64,000 nucleotides of DNA, taken from Halichoerus grypus. Taxonomy: Eukaryota; Chordata; Mammalia; Carnivora; Phocidae. Location of the stretch: positions 76,980,484 through 77,044,483 of the forward strand of contig NC_135716.1 in NCBI RefSeq assembly GCF_964656455.1. The letters are read 5' to 3'. Shown one piece after another: positions 25,970-38,361 of this stretch. The notes below the pieces were generated by a model that worked only from the letters and a program-made list of their open reading frames with translations, was not told the DNA's origin and made no database searches. The translations under genes and the position numbers were made by a program. Position 1 is the stretch's first letter. The number at the start of each line of letters is the position of its first letter.

Positions 25970-26579
25970 AACAGGATCAACTCCCGAGCCAGGACGAGAA
26001 CGCAGGGAAATGCGAGGGCCCAGACGGCGGAAGCGTTAACACCGGGAGATGGGGAAACTTCTAGATGCTAAGCGGACACTTTACAGTGGCACAATCTTGT
26101 GAAAAACGGTTGTTGGCTCTTCAGATAAATTGGTGAGCACTTTCCACAAAAGTCTCTGTATAGTTACCCCGCGGGGAAGCACCCTCGAAGATGCTCCGAC
26201 ACCTAGACGGCCTGTTCCAAATCCCCGCGGAATAGAACGGCCTCCTCGGGGTGAGACCTCCACCCTCAAATCCAACTCCGCCACCGGTGACCGCCTCTCA
26301 GCAGCTATTCTGTCTCTCAGCGTCCTAAAACGGGGAAGGGGGCGGGGAGGTTGAGGCCCTGTTCTCGCGGGATCTCTCCCAACAGGGTCCGTCCCCAGGT
26401 ATCCTCAAGACCTCGCGTTGTTTGGGTGTGGGGGCGGAGCGATCCCTGTGTGGGGCGGAGCCGGATGGGGGCGTCCCCCAAGTCTTGTTGACTCCGGCGT
26501 CCTCCCAGAGCGGTCCTTGCGCCCGCTGTCCTCTGCGCATGCCCAGGTTCCCGACGACTCCCGAGGCCGCGACTGTCGG

Positions 26580-26760
26580 GCTTCCCCAGCCGCGGGTCCG
26601 GGCCCCGCCCTCTTCCAGGCTGCGGCGGCGGCGGCGGCGGCGGTGCTGGCGGCTGTGTTGTTCTGGCGGTGGGGGCGGAGGGCTGCTGTGGAGCCCGCCG
26701 AGTCCTAGTGCCTGACCGTGCGTGTCGCTGCGGCGGGCCGGACGGACAGCCTCGCCGCAG
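26580..26760 (+). other. PCMTD1: presumed untranslated exon 1 of PCMTD1 (3' end at 26760)
   Basis: CCGCAG at 26755-26760 is followed by GTAACG, a plausible 5' splice site inside the CpG island. The 5' limit is a guess: it is placed downstream of the NRF1-like site and so as to include the CGG repeat. A weaker alternative donor, AAG/GTATGG, occurs near 26965. No long open frame continues from here into the exon-2 ATG, which fits a non-coding first exon. Confidence 0.55.
26623..26643 (+). repeat. (CGG)7 trinucleotide repeat
   Basis: Seven uninterrupted CGG units lie about 120 bases upstream of the presumed exon-1 donor, so probably in the 5'UTR or core promoter. The tract is short and inside the normal range for such repeats. 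Confidence 0.95.
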
Positions 26761-26762
26761 GT

Positions 26763-26975
26763 AACGCCGCTGCCTGTGGACTCGGGGTCGTGCGGGTTGG
26801 CGTGTCTCGCGTGCTGGGGTCAGGCTGGGGGGTTCGGGGAGGTCGGGAGCTGGGGAGTCGAGAGAGGCTGGGGGTTTTGAAGAGGGCCGGGAGGTTGGGG
26901 GCCGGGGTCCGAAGGGTCGTAGGGGCTGGGAGTGGAGGGTGGTCGAGGGAGTCTGGAGGGGCGAAGGTATGGGAG
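26763..26975 (+). other. G-rich, GC-skewed segment downstream of the promoter
   Basis: Runs of three to six G recur every few bases on the sense strand with few C, directly after the exon-1 donor. G-skewed DNA just downstream of CpG-island promoters is a known setting for R-loops and G-quadruplexes. Confidence 0.7.
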
Positions 26976-27060
26976 GTCGGGGCGGACGGTCCTTGGTCTC
27001 TGACTTGGGTTCGGGGACCAGGACTCCCCGACGCTGCGGTCCGAAGACACCCATGGGCCC

Positions 27061-28421
27061 CTTAGGGCCTTTTCAGTTCCACCCCGTGACTTTCTGTTGT
27101 TGTTTTGATTTTGAAGGAAGAGAATCCAGCCTACGTAGGCTCGGGGAAGCCTTGCGGGTTGAGGCTGGGAAGGGATTTACGAGGCTAGAGCAGGCGCTAA
27201 CATTTTCTTACTGTTTTTTTTTTGTTTGAGCGTTTACTACTCTTTAAGTGTGGTACCCGTCCTTAGGGCATTTCTAGTAGAGAGGACCCACGAGTAGAAC
27301 CAGCGGGAGTAATTTTGCAAATCCAAGATTTTTCTTTTTTAACTTCCAGTACTGTGTTTTTGTATGTCTTCTTTTTTAAAACTGGGAAACTATGTTTTTA
27401 AAAATTACACAGTAGAAGAATTTGGATACGGAGGAGAAAGTATAGTTCTACCAATGGTTATTTTCTCCCAGTTTTTTTTTTTAATTACAAAAGTACTACG
27501 TGCTCTTTAAGAAAAAAATTAAGCAGCTAAACAATGAAGACGTCTGCTCCTTACCCCCCGCCCTCCATTTTTCCTCTCTTACTACCCAGGGTAACTAGTC
27601 TACAAGTGTGGTATTTAGCCATTCACGATTTTTCTATTCGTGTAAGTGTGTTTTAAAAACAAAATTGGGATCATATATAGTATATACTTTTTATTGGCCA
27701 AGGATACTCACAAATATTCATCCATTTTATTACATACCTCATTCTTTTTAAAAGCTACATAAACTGTTTTTTTAATTGCTGAACATTGTCTCCAGTTTTT
27801 CTATAATCTTTTATTAAATAGCTTTTAAAAAGGGCTACAAGCTATTATTTTGAAACATAATTTGGCAAAACTTTCAGATTGTCTAAGGCCAGATGGGGAT
27901 ACTTAGGTATTAGGCAAGTTAAGTAATATGTTTACACAGAGCTTATGGTAGCTTACAGGAGGCTTGGATGACTTCATAAAGCAACTTAGTAAAATAGTTT
28001 ATTTTTTGTTTTTTGGTAAGTGCATTTTTCAAGTTAAATTTAAGTTCTGTATGGTCAGTTGAAAACAAATTCAATTCCTTAAACATGAACCTGCTCATGT
28101 CTGAAGATAAGGTAAAAGGTAGAAAGCCAGTGGTCTAAACCAAACCTCAAAACAGCCAGGAACTAAATATTTTGATAGTGGACCATAGGGAGTAAGCTGT
28201 AAGTAGAAGGGTGATATTACACTGCTTACTATTAAGTAAGACAGAAAGCTAGGAAATCCCTATTACATTTTGTATGTTTGTGTGCAGAATAGCTGGAGGC
28301 TTTGTTGATCTGATCAGTGTCATATATTTATTAAAAATGTACTGTGTGTTCATCTTCTTGCTAGCTTCCAGGGAAAATGTAGAACTGAGTAAGATAATCA
28401 CAAAGAGGTCTGGTTCTAAGC

Positions 28422-28422
<1 letters not shown>
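27061..28422. other. intron 1, first part
   Basis: CpG density falls off after about 27060. About 27478-27830 may be an old L1M-like 3'UTR piece in reverse orientation (weak). Otherwise nothing recognised. Confidence 0.35.
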
Positions 28423-28480
<58 letters not shown>

Positions 28481-28481
28481 T

Positions 28482-28514
<33 letters not shown>

Positions 28515-28540
28515 CCCACACATATATATATATATATAGC
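28423..28540. repeat. compound (TA)n(CA)n(TA)n microsatellite
   Basis: Alternating purine-pyrimidine over about 118 bases: TA repeats, two CA blocks separated by a TA, then TA repeats again. Four overlapping open frames here are repeat artefacts. Confidence 0.97.
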
Positions 28541-28649
28541 CTGAAATCTTAGGTCCAGTTGTGTAATTATTTGGGGAGCCATGTTTAAAAGTAACCACAG
28601 TATCTATGGCATTTTAGTTATAGTTGCTGGTAATAATATGCTTTTTCTT

Positions 28650-28825
28650 ATTTATCTCTAACAACATAGGTGGCATTCTCCCCAATCTAAAGATTAATAA
28701 ACAGAGGCTCTGAAAGATTAATTCAACTGCTCAAGATCTAATCACCTTTTTAGTGGTGGTGACTGCATTAGACTCAGGCTTAAGCTAAGAACCTGGGTTT
28801 TCTGCTCTGCCATGCTGCCTTTCAT
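28650..28825 (-). mobile_element. MIR (tRNA-derived ancient SINE)
   Basis: Degenerate but in order: AAACAGAGGCTCTGAAAGAT, TCAACTGCTCAAGATCTAAT, AGAACCTGGGTTTTCTGCTC. Confidence 0.6.
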
Positions 28826-30960
28826 TAATGAAAACTACCTTATAAAATTGTTGATCTTAGGGTTTTTTCCCTCTTTTTTGGCTTGGAGATGTCCTTACAA
28901 AATAGAGACTTGAATATAATCATGCACTGAAAAATAGTCTAAAGGATAAATAGTGTGAAACTGTGGTATTGTTTTAGATGAGGTTTCTGTGCTGTATTAA
29001 AATATTCCTTGAGCTGGTGCCATTAACCAAGAAGAAGGGGGATTGTGTTAGTCACTCTATTTGATGCCATGGTAAATTTGGATATTATAGTAAACTCTAG
29101 CTCTTACAGGCACTTTTATTCCTTACAAACTTGCATGGATAATCTCATTTCATTTAACATTTTTATGAACCCAATTGCACTCTAGGAAACTAATGTAATA
29201 AAAAGAATAAAAAGAGGGCCCTAAAAAGATTAAAGTGTGTTTATTTCATTTTTAGTATTTTGTAGTCTCTTAAAAATACATCATGACAATTTAATAAAGT
29301 ATAGTTCCTAATATGGTATATTAATCTGTTTTGGGTTCCCAGCATATGTGACAGCTGTGTATTTTAAAGAAATAGGGCAAATGCTGAAATAAAGTATGAT
29401 CAGTTGTAATATGTATTTGAGAAGATATCTACATATAGGAAATATTTGAGCTTTTATTTCTTGGCAATTGTTAAGGGTAGTAATTGGATTCATATCTAAA
29501 TGGCGTATCTGCTCTCGATTATCTCTTGGACAACTTAACATTGAATGTGGGTGGGTTTTATATTTGTGGGATACAAAAATGTTTCAGCACCAGAAAGAAG
29601 TCTTTAGAGTATGTTAAGATCTATTGACTTTTCAGCTGTTGAAGGATGGGGAATCCAACACTGCGTGTGTGTATTTTCAAAAATTAATAAGAGATCTTAT
29701 TGCTGATGGATAGAAATAGAAAGTTTATTTTGCAGTTTTGCCTGAAAGTCTCTTTTGGGGACCTACATTCATATGTAGCCAAAAATCAAGAAACTATATA
29801 GGTCCTATTAATGATAACAAAAGAAGCATTAGGTAGAATCCAGAGTTTAAAATCTAGTTAGGTTTTAAAAACTAGCTGTTTAAAACAACTATTGTGGAAT
29901 TGCAGAGAGGACTGTTGTTCCCTGATGGTTCTGTTTCTAGGGAGAAACTAGTTAAGATGAAAGGAAAGCCAAAATAGAAGGGAGAAAACCTGAGAATTGG
30001 CTGTCTTCAGTAGTGGGAGGGGGGGTTTCCTCAAATAGTGGATAATCAGTAGAGTCAAATGTGTGGATGGATGTCAAGGAAGATGAGGACTTCATACACT
30101 TTGAACTTTGAGACACTGGAAAAATATCTAATTATAATTATACTGTGTTAGTTGTGTCCTGCTTGGGGTTGAGTCGGAATAATTAACACTTTTCAATAAC
30201 TTGCAGGCTCTTAAAAACCTATAATAATCACATCATCATAAGTCTGTTTATAATCTAAGTTATTATGAGCATCTGAAGAGCCATGGAATATAAAGTTCTA
30301 GCAAGGCCTTGTCTTCTCTAACTTGCACAAGCCAGCACCTCAGACTTCTACCTTGTTGTGGCTTTGTTCATTTTCTCATCTCACTTATATACAACTGTTA
30401 CTTTAGATGGAGTTCACACTTCTTTTTAGAGTTTTATTTTCTCCTTTCTAGTCCTTTGCACACCCATAGTTTCCACTGTTCATTCCCTCCCCTGCTGAAG
30501 CTCCAGTTCTGCATCATCAGCCTTATTGTCTTTCCTGGCCTTCAGACTTGCCTTTTGTTGTTCTCCTTGATAAACTCTGTAAGTAACTGTCATTTTGTAA
30601 TCTTGAATTAAACTGTTTCCTCCGCAATTTAATTCTTCCCTCATTTTCCTGTTTATATTAGTGATCTTAACATTCTCTTAGTCATCTAGGCTTAAAATCA
30701 AAGGTCACCTTTGATTCGTCACTCTCCCCCCTTCTCAGAAATTCTTTGTCATTTTATTGCATTATGGTTCAGGAATCAGGTTCTCCTGCTGCTTTTTCAT
30801 TTTCCCAGCAACAAAATACTTTTAATCCCTTTGCCTCAACTGCCATTAATAAGACATTCCTAATCTCTGGGTTTTGCCATTCATCATGCATACTGCTATC
30901 AAATTAATTGTCCTAAAGACAGTCTTGATCATATTTTCCCTGCCTGACAGAAGCAAACAG
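28826..30960. other. intron 1, nothing recognised
   Basis: AT-rich intronic sequence without a repeat I can name. Confidence 0.35.
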
Positions 30961-30964
30961 AACA

Positions 30965-31190
30965 AAAAACCGTTTATTGAATGTTTCTTTTGTCAGCCTT
31001 TGTGCTGAATGCCTTGTTCTCATTTGGTCCTCAAAATAGTTTTATATTGTAGACACTATTTTCCCACTCTACAGATGAAAAAATTGAGACTTCATGAGCC
31101 CAGAGGGTTTCTAGTAGGTAGAAGAGCTGGAATTTGAATCCCAAACATGTCTTCCAAGTCTGTGTTCTTGACCACCATGCCTCCACTGAG
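30965..31190 (-). mobile_element. MIR
   Basis: TTTATTGAATGTTTCTTTTG, CTACAGATGAAAAAATTGAG and GCTGGAATTTGAATCCCAAA follow reverse MIR order across nearly its full length. Confidence 0.8.
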
Positions 31191-32464
31191 TGGCTCCTGA
31201 TCAACTCTAGAATGAAGTCCTTTTCGTCAGTGTTGCCTTTCAGAACTCCATTATTTAGCCTCAGTGCTCTTTCTCAAATTTAATTCTTGTTTTATTCAAA
31301 CTTGTGTTTACATTCTTTCCAGAACAGAAGGAATGTAAACTCTTGGTTTCTTATGCATCTCCACTTGGAATTTTCTCCCTTTCCTATCTCTGCCTTCTGA
31401 AGTCCTTTAAATAAAAGGCTAGCTTATACACAGTATTTCCCTAGAGCCCCTTCTTTTCCGTTTTCATAGTGGTAAGAGCTACTCTTATTTGTGCAGTTGC
31501 TTAACCTCTTGATGATAACTTTCTATTATGAATTTGTTTTTGAGTGCTCTAAGAGTAATTGAATTATAAAATGCCTGAAAGCAGAAACCATGTCTTATTG
31601 TTGTATCTCCCAATGGATGCTCAGGAAATATACGTGAATGAATATGAAAATGATCACTAGTCAAGTGCTCCTTTAATGGCATCTAAGTAGTATTTGATTT
31701 TAGTTGCTAGGTGAGACATACAGTAGTTCACTGAAGTTTTTAATTGTGTGTATATGTAACAAAACCAGATTGTCTTGTTGTAGGCTATCAAATGAGTTCT
31801 TTATTTTCAGATTGATTACTAGGTAATTATGATAAGTTGTTTATTTTAAGAAATGCTGTTTTGTTTTTCTGTATGCACGTGTCTGTGTTACTGATTCTAC
31901 ATTTTCAAATGAACTGCAATGTTATCATAATTCTTTGGCCTCGGTTTCTTCTATGCTTATATGGATATGAAAGGTAGAATAAAACTTTCCCTATACTGCA
32001 GTGTCATTTTCTGCCTTTTGGTGATAACAAGAATATCCAACTATGTGATTAGCGGAAATGCCCTCACACAAATTACACATAACTCTTTGCTTCCCAAAGA
32101 GTTCATGTGAAATTTCAGACATAGTTGAATCCATCAAGGTTAATGGTTACCATGCAGAGTTTACAGTTTTATATTTCTCTTATGTCTGTCTTTGCATCCT
32201 ATATTGTGTTACAGTTTAGCAGCTTAATAAGTAATTATTGCTTTATTAAATAAAAATAATGGTGTTAGAAATTAGTAAGGTAGGATATCTTGTTGATGGT
32301 ATTGGGGCAGACATTTGGGGTTTCTTTTGGAATGCTAAAATGCTTGATTATAAAGGAGTGAGGTTGATTCTCAAGGTAATTAATTTGTCAGTTTACCTGC
32401 TCTCAACTTTGAAGTATTAACAGCAGTCACAAATACTCTGAAGATAAAAGTTTTAAGCAAGTTT
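31191..32464. other. intron 1, nothing recognised
   Basis: AT-rich intronic sequence with only short chance open frames. Confidence 0.35.
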
Positions 32465-32890
32465 AAAATAATTTATTGATTTTAAAATTAGGTAATATAG
32501 TCACATGGTTCAAATTTTAAACATACAAAAAGTTTTATAAACTGGAAGTGTCTCTTCCTCAGCCTCCTACTTTCCCCACTGGGAGGTATCCATTCATCTC
32601 TGGAATGATATAAAAGAAATTATTAGTTTATTGTATGCAAGTAAATATGAATAAATATTTTCTTTCTGCTTACATAAAGATGAGGTACATTGCACACAGT
32701 TTTTCCCTTGCATTTTTCACTTGATTTATCACTAATATTCCATGTTAGATGAAAAACTTCACTCTTCAAAAAATTTTTTGCAGCCTCAAAGTATTTGCTG
32801 TATATAACTTACATACATAGATTGTATATATACTAATTTAACCGTATTTTCTATTGGTGGGCATTTAGATGGTTTTCAGTTTTTTACTGT
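32465..32890 (-). mobile_element. possible L1M 3'UTR fragment
   Basis: CACATGGTTCAAATTTTAAA, a CCTCCTACTTTCCCCACTG block and TTGCATTTTTCACTTGATTT resemble old L1 3'UTR text in reverse. Similar text recurs at 33365-33580. Confidence 0.45.
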
Positions 32891-34610
32891 TCTATCCATT
32901 GAAGCAACACTTTGAAGGAAGAGAAATAAAAAGTAGCAGCTCTTTCCCTATAGGGGAAAATAAAGCTTGAAAGCTGAAATGGATGTTTCATGGTGGGTAA
33001 TAAAATGGATATCTTTTCTGGCCTGGATGATTAATAGCTAAGTGAATGGAGAGAAGGCAGAAATGGAGGATCATGCAAAAATGCTTGCTAAAATTCATAC
33101 TTGACTGTTGAATTGGAAGACCAGCGATGGCAGTGCTGATGGGTAGCTCCCGTGACCAGTTGGCTGATCTGGACAAAGGTCAGCCTTGGATGTGTTTAGA
33201 AGTTTGGTGCTGAGAAGTAATCCTTGATATCTGAAGACTGGTCCCTGGGACTTTGGCCTCTAACAATATATTTAATAAATCTGTTCAGGGAATGAACTAA
33301 ATTCCCTCTATCATCTAGAAGGAAATATCATGGCCTCCAATGCAATATATTTTATGTGGTCATTAATTTTTTTATTGTATTATTATTGTATGTTCAAAGA
33401 TAAGATTTGAATTACTAAAATGCATGAAATTAAAAGAAATTTTCCTTCTTCAGCAAGTCTCCCTCTCCACATCTGTTCCTCAGGGGTTGCTTGGGTAATA
33501 GTTTTTTAATAGTGTAGTGTGAATCCTTTCAGACTTTTACATATAAACAGAAATAACATATTCATGCCTTTTAAGAATGTCATTAGGAATCCTGTTGAGT
33601 AAGAATGATGGAAGTCAGAATTGAATGGAATAACAAGTGAATAATGTGATGAGAGGATACAAGGTAAATAGCGAATACCCTTTGATTCTCTCAGACAAAA
33701 GGTGCTATAAATACAGAGTATTGTTGTGTAAAGTGTAGCAGCTTTTGAGGTTTTGTAGCTGCTCTATCAGGTTACTCCTGACAAGTCATTTAAGGTTGTG
33801 CAACCTGTGCCTTTTTTTTTTTTTTTTTCCTTAAGTAGTACCATATGGCTTACTGAATAGTCAAGTGTTTTCTTTGTCATTTTTCAGTCATTCTGTCCTA
33901 AATATGCGATTTGAGTATTTTTCTGATCAGCATGAAAAAATTAGTTTTTAGATGTTTGCTATGTCATTTCCTTTTATGATGGTACTGTATATACTTTAGG
34001 TGGTACTTTGTATAGTTTAGATTTTTTTGAAGAGTGGTTCATTTGTACCTGTGATTCTGTACACCTATGATTCACTTTTGGTTACTTAACATGCATGTTA
34101 CTAGTCACTGTAGAAATAATAAGTAAAAGATTATTTGTTTCTGCTTTTTTTCCTTCATACAATAACAGTAGGAATTCACTATAGAAAAACTAGAAAATAT
34201 GGATAAAGACGCAAAGGATTGTCAGGAATGTTACCACCCAGGGATGGTATATCCTGTAGTTAATTCTGAGAGACTTCTGTGTCTTGCTTCCCTGTATATC
34301 TGTTAGTACTATTTGTTGTGTAGAGCATTATTAAAATCAAGTCCTTTTCCTAAATGTCTTAATTTTTTTTGACTAGTGTGTCTTTCCATTCATTTTTAGT
34401 GATGCACTGAAAACATTGACCTGCAGGGCAGTCTGTTTTTAAAAGGATGCTGCTCCCTCTTGAGGCCAATCTAGAATCATACTACATTAAAGTTTGACAA
34501 TTTTGAATCTGCTGCAAATCTTGGCTATCATGTACAGGGTCTTACTCATGCTGAACTGAATTTTTGTAAGCACACAGAATGAATCCGCATAATTACTTTC
34601 CACATTTCTA
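32891..34610. other. intron 1, nothing certain
   Basis: A poly-T of about 18 lies at 33812-33829. About 34140-34280 may be another old L1/MER fragment. Confidence 0.3.
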
Positions 34611-34809
34611 TAATTTTTTTTTTTTTAAGATTTTATTTATTTGACAGAGAGAGACACAGTGAGAGAGGGAACACAAGCAGGGGGAGTGGGAGAGGGAGAA
34701 GCAGGGTTCCCGCCGAGCAGGGAGCCCGATGTGGGGCTTGATCCCAGGATCCTGGGATCATGACCTGAGCCAAAGGCAGACGCTTAATGACTGAGCCACT
34801 CAGGCACCC
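34611..34809 (-). mobile_element. CanSINE
   Basis: The duplication TACTTTCCACATTTCT / TACTTGCCACATTTCT flanks it. Confidence 0.95.
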
Positions 34810-35389
34810 CTACTTGCCACATTTCTAAAAGTAAGGTCAAGACTTAAGCACTACTGAGCCCTAAGCAGTTTTTAAGCTTCAGGTTTAATTTAGGCACAAT
34901 TTTCCCAGTGGTTCTAAAATGTTAGAAATACTGCATGTTTTTTGTAATACTATATTCAAGGGTTATTAAGACTGGGCATATATTTTCTAAGAGAGAAATA
35001 ATTACATGGCTTAGTAATAGCCAGACCAAAAGATTGATGGTTTTATTTGTTACAGTGTTTCCAGTTGGTATTTCGAATTGAATTTCAGGGTCTTTGTAAG
35101 GTTTTTTTTACAGTCTATGGTGTAGTTATTATTGATTAGTTAGAGGACTTCGTGCTGTCTTAAGAATGTGACCACACGTTATATATAAAAGAAAATGATT
35201 CCAAGTTCTGTCAAGGGATGAGAGCATATCTCTCTGCACTGATTATCCTTGTGATCTCTTCTTTCCTTTCCTGTATCTGGGGGGAGAAACAGGACTGGTG
35301 AGGATGGACTTGGGTGGCACATTACACGTTTAAGTTGGGTTTGTTTGATTCCCTACCCTGCTGGAGATAGAGGGCAAATAAAATTTGGG

Positions 35390-35885
35390 TAGTGTAGTAG
35401 ACGAGTAATGCCCCTTCCCCTGCAGAGATGTTCGTGTTTTAATCCCTGGAATCTGTGAATATGTTACCTAATAGGGCAAAGGGGAATTAAGGTTGCTGAT
35501 CCCCTGACTTTAAGTTAGGAAGACTATTCTGGATTTTCCTGATAGGCCTAGTGTAATCAGAGGGTTCCTTAAAAGTGGAAGAAAGAGACAGAGTGAGGAG
35601 GAGTCAGCCTGACGTTGTGGTTTTTCAAGAAGGAGGAAAGGATCGTGAGTTGAAGTAGATGGACACTAGACAGTTGAAAAAAAAAAAAAAAAGAAAATGC
35701 AAGAGAACAAACCCTGTAAAAGCCTCGGAGGAATGCAGCCCTGCTGACACCTTCATCTTAGCCCAGTGAGACCTGTGTCAGACCTCTGACCTCTAGAGCT
35801 GTAATATAATAACCTTGTGTGGATTTAAGCTATTAGTGTTTGTGGTGATTTGTTGTTATGGCAGTGATAGAAAACTAATATAGGT
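35390..35885 (+). mobile_element. MLT1 solo LTR (MaLR)
   Basis: A nearly full LTR: GAGATGTTCGTGTTTTAATC, ATGTTACCTAATAGGGCAAA, GACCTCTAGAGCTGTAATAT, then GATAGAAAACTAATATAGG at the end. No internal region is attached. Confidence 0.9.
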
Positions 35886-36886
35886 AAGTATATGGAGACC
35901 ATTTGATCCCTTAGGGAAATGATTGCTAAGCAATCCCTTTCCCCCCCACAAAATACTAAGATGACGTTTATAAAACTGATAAAACTAGCGCTACTGGGTT
36001 TAAATGATAATGGCCTTGAACCCCTGCCAGGTGGGATTTCTTCTCATTTTTGCAGCTTCCTGGAGGCACCTCTGAATTTTTGGAGCTGCTTCCTTCCTTT
36101 AATGATAAAAGGGTTATATTGGGCCTGTGAATCAGAATGGTGTACAGGATGCTATTGAAGTTGGGAGAACCACAGGTATGAAGACCAAATTGAAGTTAGT
36201 TACAGTAATCTAGCTAACATTGGTAAAGATAGTGACAGAATAGGATTTTCACTAAAGAGGAATATGAGTAATTGAATATAGTAGCTGGTTTGAGAGGTGG
36301 GCTATATAGAAGGTTTTGGGTTTGGACATAATTTGAAGTGATGGCAGGAACCCCTTCCCCTGTGAAATTAATCTAGAAACTTATTAAATGCACTGGGAAA
36401 TCTGTGCTAAAGAGAAGGATGATTTTGAATCAGCAGAGCAGGGGAAAGGAGAAATACATACCTGTCCTAAAATCCCTGAGGCAATTATGTTGGAGAAAGG
36501 CAGGGACAAAATTAACAGCCATGACATTGCTTTTCTGGCAGATAAGAAGCTGGGATCCAAACTTGTCAGTTTGCTACATGAGTTTTTCCAGTTGGGAGGC
36601 AAGGATCTTGTACTTGAAGAAGGTGTACATATGCTTTGTTCTTAGTAGGAAAGTGCATTCACTGTGCATTCCCTGTGCATTCCCTGTAAATACACATAAA
36701 TGAATTTCTGCCCTAGGCTCACCAGCTGTAAAACATATTTGGAGAAATTATAGTAAGGTAGTGGGATAAGAGAAGTTACTAAAGTTACTGTTTTTGAAAG
36801 TATTTTTGTTCCTCCAAAATACATACACCTTCCAACCCATCACACTTTAAAATAAAACAAATACCCTATAGCAACATAAGGCTGTT
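35886..36886. other. intron 1, nothing certain
   Basis: About 36150-36340 resembles a common old dispersed repeat (GAAGTTGGGAGAACCACAGG ... GTTACAGTAATCTAGCTAAC). An unexplained 85-codon open frame lies at 36388-36645. GTGCATTCCCT is tandemly repeated near 36653-36688. Confidence 0.35.
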
Positions 36887-37064
36887 GGGGCACCTGGGTG
36901 GCTCAGTTGGTTAAGCATCTGCCTTCAGTTTGGGTGCTGGGATTGAGCCCCGAAATGGACTCCCTGCTCAGTGAGGAGCTGCTTCTCTCCCGCTCCCCCT
37001 GCTTGTGCACATGTTCGCTCGCTCTCTATGTCAAATAAAATCTTAAAAAAAAGAAAAAAAAAGG
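36887..37064 (+). mobile_element. CanSINE
   Basis: The exact duplication AACATAAGGCTGT flanks it. Confidence 0.95.
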
Positions 37065-37853
37065 AAACATAAGGCTGTCTTTCTGGCAATTACCTCTCTT
37101 CTTTGGGCTCCAGTGTATTGCATTTGTAGTACAGGTGCCAAGTAGGCGCGGCTTACTTAGTGTCATTTATTACTGATTTCTTCCAAAATTGTTTTTTGCT
37201 AAATGAGTGATACGATAAATTTGTTGAATTTTTTAGTGCCTACTTATATCATTAGTTTTCCTTCTATGTTTCTCCAACTCTGGGACTGCTTTTTTCCAAG
37301 ACATATTTTTTGATGCTCTTTTCTTTGATTTTGAAATGCCACTAACAAGAAAAAGTAACCTTTACCATTGCTTATTCCTGGCATTTGTGTCAAGAATTTG
37401 GCTTTGCTGTTAACCTGCTCCTTTATTCCTTTGTGGGTTTCTATTTTTAGTTTGCCTACCATGCATACATGAAATTTAATGAGTTTTTCAGTGATTTTAT
37501 TTTGTCCTTGTCCAGGTGTGCTAATAATCATTGAAGTTTATAGAGGGGAAACAGAGGCACCAGAAAGATCATGTGCTTTACTTAACAAGCTCATGTTTAG
37601 GCTGACTCCCAGTAGATGAGGCGACTAAGCCATCCTCCTGTCTAAGTTTAACAGTGATGGATTTCCTGAGCAGGAATTTAAGATGGCAGAATGGGCAGCT
37701 GCTGCCCTCAGTACTCTTAGTCACTTGCCTAGCTAAAGTTCCTCTGTGAGGATGGACAGCTCTCATAGCACAGAAAAGCCGGTGACAACATTTTGCCATG
37801 AAACTAAGATAAAACACAAATACTTAGAAGTTAAAAAAAAAAAAAAAAAACAA
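37065..37853. other. intron 1, nothing recognised
   Basis: Ordinary intronic DNA ending in a poly-A of about 18 where the next SINE inserted. Confidence 0.35.
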
Positions 37854-38055
37854 GGGGCGCCTGGGTGGCTCATTCGTTAGGCGTCTGCCTTCGGCTCAGG
37901 TCATGATCTCAGGGTCCTGGGATCGAGCCCCGTATTGGGCTACCTGCTCCACGGGAAGCCTGCTTCTCCCTCTCCCACTCCCCCTGCTTGTGTTCCCTCT
38001 CTCACTGTGTCTCTCTGTCAAATAAATAAATAAAATCTTAAAAAAAAACAAAAAA
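37854..38055 (+). mobile_element. CanSINE
   Basis: Full copy inserted in an A-rich site; AAAAAACAAG is duplicated. Confidence 0.95.
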
Positions 38056-38361
38056 CAAAAAAACAAGAGTGTTTTCAGGACATAGCAGTTTAAGTCAAAT
38101 CCAAGGGATTGTGGATGTTTTGGCTGGCAGCATATCAGGATCTATTGTATTCACAGTTCATTTTATTGCCTGTCTTCTTGTTCTTCATTCCATCACTGAC
38201 CTGAGTGTCATCTTAATGGTTTTAAGCACTGTATCAGTCTAGTTCAAACAGGAAGGAGAAACCACACAGGGTAATATGAACAGGGAAAGTTTTAATGTAA
38301 AGAAATGTTACAATAACAGGATTGGGTAGTAAGTGAAGAGAGTTCTAAAGAATATGGAAAT

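Larger units (their letters stand above)
25970..27060 (+). promoter_or_regulatory. PCMTD1: CpG-island promoter of PCMTD1
   Basis: This is the only long stretch in the window that is GC-rich and full of CpG; the flanks are AT-rich with very few CpG. It has no obvious TATA box. GC boxes (GGGCGG or its complement) occur near 26340, 26431, 26453, 26604 and 26671. An NRF1-like TGCGCATGC lies at 26534-26542 and an ETS-like GCGGAAGCG at 26027-26035. This is the usual picture of a broad housekeeping promoter. It lies upstream of, and on the same strand as, the PCMTD1 coding exon with no other gene between, so I assign it to PCMTD1. The transcription start site cannot be read from sequence alone, and the promoter could also fire divergently. 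Confidence 0.85.

Noticed and set aside
26317..27054. 245-codon minus-strand open frame across the CpG island, with sense-strand frames of 96-115 codons
   Set aside because: GC-rich DNA has few stop codons. The translations are low-complexity Pro/Arg/Gly strings with no family resemblance, and they overlap the promoter.
28249..28598. Four overlapping open frames rich in IY, CV and HT repeats
   Set aside because: They are direct translations of the TA/CA microsatellite.
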